NCBI GenBank assembly: GCA_038503035.1
Contig: JAVSML010020814.1
Location: 1-64,000, forward strand
Source of the DNA: Crocodylus rhombifer
Taxonomy: Eukaryota > Chordata > Crocodylia > Crocodylidae
Direction of reading: 5' to 3'
DNA: 64,000 bases
The position numbers were made by a program, and so were the translations under genes. The notes under the pieces were generated by a model that was not told where the DNA came from, searched no databases, and saw only the letters and a list, made by a program, of their open reading frames with translations. Positions 58,441-64,000 of this stretch are shown here, in pieces. Numbering within the stretch: position 1 is the first letter of the stretch; the number at the start of each line of letters is the position of its first letter.

Positions 58441-61400
58441 TTGGCTATTAATACGTCCTTTGGCCCCAGTACAGTTACTCCTGATATAAAATAAGTTATA
58501 TTAGTGTCTAAATCACTATGGGCAGGATAAGTGATTGAGAAATCGGGAATACACCTCTTTTCGTCCCATCAATAATTTCATTTAGCTGAAAAAGTAGGTT
58601 AAATTTAGCCCCCCAGATTAAATTACCTGTTCTAAATTAGGTGAATTGTCTTTACCTAAAGCAGAAAACATTTGGTCTTTTCCCTGTGTAATTAAATCTT
58701 CCTGGCAAGGCAGTTCAGTCCCTAGTGGCAGCTTTATTCCATCTTGGAGTTATCACGATACTTTTTGAAAGCATGGAGAGAGTCTGCCAGTCAAAGGCGA
58801 TTTGTACCTAACCCCAGTGCACCAAAAACCCTGACTGACATCATTGGCTCTTCCAGCTCCTGCTAAGTGTGTCACAAACCTGCCATGCAGCATCCTTATT
58901 CCAGAAACCCTTCCTGATGGTGTGATGCATTTTGCAGTCAGCATCCAGTGTAAACGATAACTAGCTGAGGTCTGACTGCTCTGGTGAGGATTCTGTGATA
59001 GCATAGCTAAAATTCTAGCTGCTAATTTGCTTTCAAGAGAAGTCTTTTCAAAGCAGTCTTGGGTCCTTAGGCACATCTGTTCCATTAATTTTCATTTACA
59101 ACCCCTTCTACTGCTTTGGAAAAAAAATCAAACTTGAGTTCCCCCTTTTAACAATGTTTTTTACAAGAATTTCAAGGTCAAGGCTTTCAGAAATGGCAAA
59201 GGATTTGGGGAGCTTCAGTTTTTTTGGAGTCTAATATAAAACATCTTGAAGGAGCCTGCTCTCCAGGGGTGGGAGTCCTCAGCACTTTGTGACTTTCTAA
59301 TGAGGCTCCCAATAAGCACCCAGAAACAGATCTACAAAGCCAACAGTCATTTCTGAAAGCCTTAACCATATATCACATGTATCAGGAGTCATTAGTGCGA
59401 TTGGTGTGCGCCTCCAGGAACTGCTCTTATAAAGGTCTGTAGAGTAAAGCCTCTCTGCACAACACTCTGAGCTCATACGTGATCTGGAATTGGCAGGCTT
59501 TCACAATATAACATTTGTTTCCTTTTGAGATTTATTTTAATAGGAACCACACACATCTGAATATCATGTAAACCCCCACATTACAGAGCCACGTCATCCT
59601 GCCTGCCTGGGAGGGAAGGGAGGAACCATTGTATCACCAATCCTCCAAACCCCGGTAACTCAGGCCATGAGTTCACTAAACTGGAACAACTTGAGGGTAG
59701 GAAGGGTGGGTTACTGCTAATCTCCTCCCGTATTCTTTATAGGAACAGCATCTGGTAAATGAAGCCACGGCCAGGTCAGCTCACTTGGAACCGTTCGTAC
59801 AAGTGGGCTGGGGGGGCTAGAAGGTGCCTGAAGGGATGTGGGACTTCTCTACAGTTCATCTCAATCTTCAGCAACTCCCAGAGATCCTCCAAGCTCTCTG
59901 GGGATGACTAGGGTGTCTGGCAGCTAATCTCCTGCAGCACTTTGGGGAAAGGAAGCAAACCTCACTGTCCTCTGATGGAAAAATGGGAACCCCATTGTGA
60001 GTTCAAACTCATGCTATCTATAGGTTATTAGCACAGGAAACAATACTTGAAGTGATTTACTAACTCACTCGCTGAAAACAAGCCCATCATTACATCATAT
60101 CCAAATGTGATTAAAATACGCAATCTCAGCCCAAAAGAGGAATGCCTCTCCCACTAGACTGTGCTCTGGTCCTTCATTCCCCACTACGGAAGGCAAAGCA
60201 GCCACCTTTTCTGAATCCCAGTGATCCTTTCACATGAAAATGAATTCCCTGCACCAAATAAATAAATGTCCCCAAAACCCGGAGGGGCAAAGTATTGAGT
60301 TACATAAGCAGAGTTCTAGCAATTTTGCAGTAGCTAAGAGCATTGCATTTCCCTTTAAACTGTGGAAAGATGGGCTTGCAAAGCTTGCAAAATCACGTAG
60401 AAGTCTCCATCGCTTTCTTTGGCTCTGCCCCGGGAGACTTGCAGACCCCTGCAGAAATTGTCAGTATGTTTCTAGCTGACCTGCACTCCATGATATATGA
60501 TCTGTTAGTCCCAGTCAAGGTCACGACGGATGGATTTCCAGAACAGCCATTTTTCAAGAAATCCAGGTGTCTCTCAGGGGAAATACCAGACCACCAAGAT
60601 GCTTTTCCTACTGGCTGGGGAAAATCACTTTCCTGGCAGGGGGTAGTACCCTGACCGAGGTAATGCATAGCTAGCCTCCCACTTTCACTTCCAGTGGGAA
60701 GATCTTGGCTATATGCCAACTTTATGGAAATGGGAGACTCTTCCCTAGCTTGCTCCTATGTCCAGGTAGCTGAGGGCAAATGAAACTTGGGGCCCTCTGA
60801 ATCCCAAGCCTCCAGGCTTGGGCTTGCACATAGGATACCTGCCAAATGATTTGGAAGCATCTGAAGCCCCAGGTGGAGGACGTTTGCTGGTAGTACGGCC
60901 ACATATGGTTCTTGAATGATTCACAGATTTGGAATTGATTTGGCTGCTTTGACTTGGAACACAAAACATTTTCCTTAAAAAAAGAAAGAAAAAATCTCTC
61001 CTCCTCTCAGGTTGCCCATTGGCTGCATTGTACAGTGTTGCAAATAACCCTTTGAGCTCAGTGAATAAAAACATATATATCTCCTAAAGCAGTGTATTAT
61101 TTGAAATTACCAACTGAATACGTGATTACCAGCTGCTCACAAAATGCCTCCTAAACGTAATGTGGATTTGGAAGATTCTTTCCTGGGCAAATATTAAATA
61201 ATGGAAGGGTAAATCCCATCAAAGCCATCAGAAGGGATCATGTCACACTCGGGTTGAAAATGCAAGATGTTCCCTGTCTAACAACGATCTCTGTCAGCTA
61301 CCTACTGTCAATAACACTGCCGTGACAATGGCAGCACATACTGTAGGAAGAGGCCTGAATGGCCTCTATTTTAAGCATGAGATCATGATGCTATTTCAGA

Positions 61401-62109
61401 AATGTCTTTAGTTTTACAGGGGATATATCTCCACTAAATACTTGTCTCTACATTCAGGAAATCCCAAAGAGAGTCTGACAAGGTTGCTGCATTAGTCACA
61501 TCAATTATTCGAGGGAAATCTCTTCTATGAGACAGAAAGTAAGAGCTTTCAAATGAAAATAAAGTATCAGCCTATTCTTCAGTTTATTCAGAAGGGTATT
61601 TTATAGCATGCCGGGAAATAGCCTTCTGTTTAATCACTGAGGTATGATGGCATCTTTCCATTACTAACTATCCAAAAGCAAAGAGGGATCCGAACCGAGA
61701 CTCTAGATCCAAACTCTCTGCACTGTTCAGGTTGCGTTATGATTTCTTCTTTGCCTCAAGTCGGCTGTGGCTAAAATAAGCTCTGCGCACTTGCCCCAGC
61801 TGGCACACTTCAGAAACCAGCACTTAGGCAGAGCAGACAGCTCAGGAGTGGCCTCATGCTGCTTGGACTGGCCCTGAGCTTCCCTCCAGTTAGCGTTTGA
61901 GTGCAGCCCTGGGGCACATAATCAGAGCTGCTCCAAACTGTCTACCCTGCCTCGTTGCTAGTCTTCGGCATGCCTGAGTGAGAGTGACTGGAGGGGCTTT
62001 TTCTTTTTGACAGAAGACATGCAGTTGGTGTGGGAGGGAATGGGGTGGAGCCCACGTACACGTGCCCAAGAATCTTCAAAATCTGCCTTCTGTTCCAAAT
62101 CTTTACACT
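58441..62109. other. Non-coding 5' flank
   Basis: No gene, RNA gene or clear mobile element. The ORFs near 60343-61074 are short and without recognisable domains. Confidence 0.45.
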
Positions 62110-62410
62110 CATGTCTTTTATAAGTTGTATTATTAATGGTATTCGCTAGTATGTAGAGGCCCCAACAAGTATTGGAGCCTCAGTGCCTTAATCAGTGTTC
62201 AAATGTATAGACCAGGACTTTCTCTGCCTAAAAGTGCTTACAGTCTAACCACACAGGCAAGTACAGAGGGGAAGGAAGGATTGCCTGCCCTACATGTTAG
62301 CAATAGGGACCTGTGTCACTAAGAGTTAGGTGACTTTTCCAAGGTTATGCAGATCACCTGTGGTAGACCCAGCCATTCAGCTCAGAGCTTCTGAACCCTG
62401 CTCCACTGCC
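62110..62410 (-). repeat. Old CORE-SINE-like element
   Basis: The order 'tattaatggtattcgctagtatg', 'aggccccaacaag', 'aaaagtgcttacagtcta', 'acttttccaaggttatgcag' and 'ttctgaaccctgctcc' follows a known amniote repeat (tattacggtagcgcctag ... gagcttacaatcta ... tgcccaaggtcac ... cccagctcc). It is diverged. Confidence 0.55.
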
Positions 62411-62435
62411 TGAACCAGAAGATTGTCCTTTATAG

Positions 62436-62760
62436 CAGCATTTCTCAATCTGTGGGTCACAACCCAAAAGTAGGTCGCAAGGATATATAAAAGGGTCCCG
62501 AACAAACTTTGAAACTGGAGTCTCCTTTAAAGGAGAAAAACATGGGAAACCATGGCTTTTCCCTTGCAGGCTTGCAGAGTCCCAGCCTGCAGGGAGCTGA
62601 TTGGAGCTGCTTGGGACCCCCTTACCACCCCCCCACCCCACACACCGGGGCCTGGGGCCTGGGGGTGGGGGCAGAGGGTAGGGAGTGGAGGGCACTGGGT
62701 CAGGACTGGCCATCAATGTTTACAAATGGCTGCTGATCCAAAAATGGTTGAAAACCACTG
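62436..62760. mobile_element. hAT MITE, 325 bases, with perfect target duplication
   Basis: Flanked by the identical 8-base duplication CTTTATAG at 62428-62435 and 62761-62768. The ends are CAGCATTTCTCAATC and, reverse-complemented, CAGTGGTTTTCAACC, the common hAT pattern with one decayed side. No coding capacity. It is inserted at the edge of the old SINE. Confidence 0.9.
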
Positions 62761-63999
62761 CTTTATAGCACCAAATGAACAGAGAAAAGATGTGGTCAGG
62801 TCTAGAAGCCAGAATCATCTGAGTGCTAAAACCAACTCTGAAAAGACACCTTCCATAGACTTGGTGAGACACTTATCAGTCATTATTTTTCAGCCCTTGA
62901 CAGTGCATTCAATATGGCATAAAACAAAGAGCAGAAAAAACTGGGCCTCTGTTTCCCCATCCTTACAAAATTGAGATAATAAAATTTTCCTGCTTCTCAA
63001 GTGTGTCACAAGAAGCCATTGGCATTCCCACAGTAAGTGCTTCATGGATGAAAGGTGTTCCAAGTGCTAAAAAATAATAACTCCAACCTGCCTCCAGAAA
63101 CAGCACATGCTCAATATGCTCCAGCATATCTCCTTTCCAAGGTCAACATTTATTGTTAATGGAAATGGCTTGACTGTTTCTAGGGTTTCCTTGAAAAAAA
63201 CATTTTGTCCTTCCCCCCAGTTCCCCATGGTATCTCTTACCCCTTCTATGCTCTTAAGCTGTAGAAAATGGCCTCTACCTAATGCAGCATTAGATTTACT
63301 GAGAACATGCTAATATTTCAAGCCCCTGATGCTGGGTGGGCTCCACAAAAGAGCTTATGGAGAAGATTCATATGCAGTTGTGACAATATAGGGAGTCTAT
63401 CATCAATCCATGAAATCTGTCTGATTGTATGACACTGCCACACCACTGAATGCCTCTGTGTAGAATTAATCCATAATCTTCATCACATAGATTTGAGACC
63501 AGCAACAATAGGAGGCCTTTAGACTTTGGAGAATACCCATTCAAATGATGCACATTTAGGACAACACTCTGTCTGAAGCTAAAAGAACCATATTTCTCCA
63601 ACTGACTGGTAATAGGCCATGATGTTGGGGTGGGCAATTGTCCCAGAAGTAGAACAAAACCCAGCAAACCTGAGAGATTCAAGGGCAACTCAGGGGAAGA
63701 CACACTGGAAGAACAGACACACTTTTGGAGAGGGATGAAATGTCTCTGCTAGAGTCAAGGCCTAAAGAGCTGGGTGGAAGGGACTGCAAGTAGACTCCAT
63801 AATTTAGAAGAAAAGACTGACTCAAAGAGAGGAGTGCTGGAGAGAGGAAATAAGAGACATGGACTCAATTCCTGAAAAACATTCCAGAATCCCACGGGGA
63901 AAGGGGATGCTATTTGGGTTATTGCTTTGCCTGGACCGCTCTACTCCTCAGGCCAGGTCAACTGAAGAATGGTTGGTTTGGGAACCCATACAAAGCCTT
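62761..63999. other. Non-coding 5' flank
   Basis: A MIR-like scrap lies at 62935-63085 (gcctctgtttccccatcc, gttccaagtgctaaaaaataat). Nothing else recognised. Confidence 0.4.
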
Positions 64000-64000
64000 G

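Overview
This is vertebrate nuclear DNA, most likely from a crocodilian (a turtle is the main alternative). The evidence is many 5'-truncated CR1 LINEs that end in short TCTATGAA/ATTCTATGA repeats, MIR/CORE-SINE-like remnants, hAT-type DNA transposons with 8-bp target duplications, and long AT-rich single-copy stretches. I see no bacterial gene, operon or CRISPR array.

The only host gene I can support is doublecortin (DCX), on the minus strand. The ATG-bearing coding exon is at 54095-54458 (residues 1-121 plus the first base of codon 122). The second coding exon is at 33774-34114 (rest of codon 122 to Q235). An intron of about 20 kb separates them. Together they encode the whole N-terminal DC domain and most of the C-terminal one. 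The last third of the protein is not visible: 1-33773 is read as the next DCX intron, with a 400-base assembly gap at 16654-17053. About 1.7 kb upstream of the first coding exon, a TATA box (56403-56409) followed by a strong splice donor (56157/56158) looks like the neuronal promoter and a non-coding first exon.

The rest is intron and 5' flank filled with mobile elements. Region by region: 1-8.2 kb is quiet; 8.2-9.5 kb is an old CR1; 9.5-16.6 kb is quiet, with a canonical RFX X-box at 15272; 17.6-21.1 kb holds CR1 pieces and a terminal-inverted-repeat element; 22.4-25 kb holds two copies of an unclassified DNA transposon packed with AACYRGTT motifs; 28.6-32.1 kb is a hAT-like element invaded by two CR1s; 39-43.7 kb holds a third copy of the motif-rich element, a hAT fragment and a CR1 nested inside another CR1; 44.7-45.7 kb is a solo LTR with a perfect 5-bp target duplication; 46.8-48.4 kb is a complete non-autonomous hAT; 51.4-51.9 kb is the fourth copy of the motif-rich family; 52.8-53.9 kb is a worn minisatellite; 62.4-62.8 kb is a small hAT MITE.

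I found no evidence for an undescribed gene system. The most interesting signals are the transposon structures, the regulatory motifs they carry into a neuronal gene, and the candidate DCX promoter.
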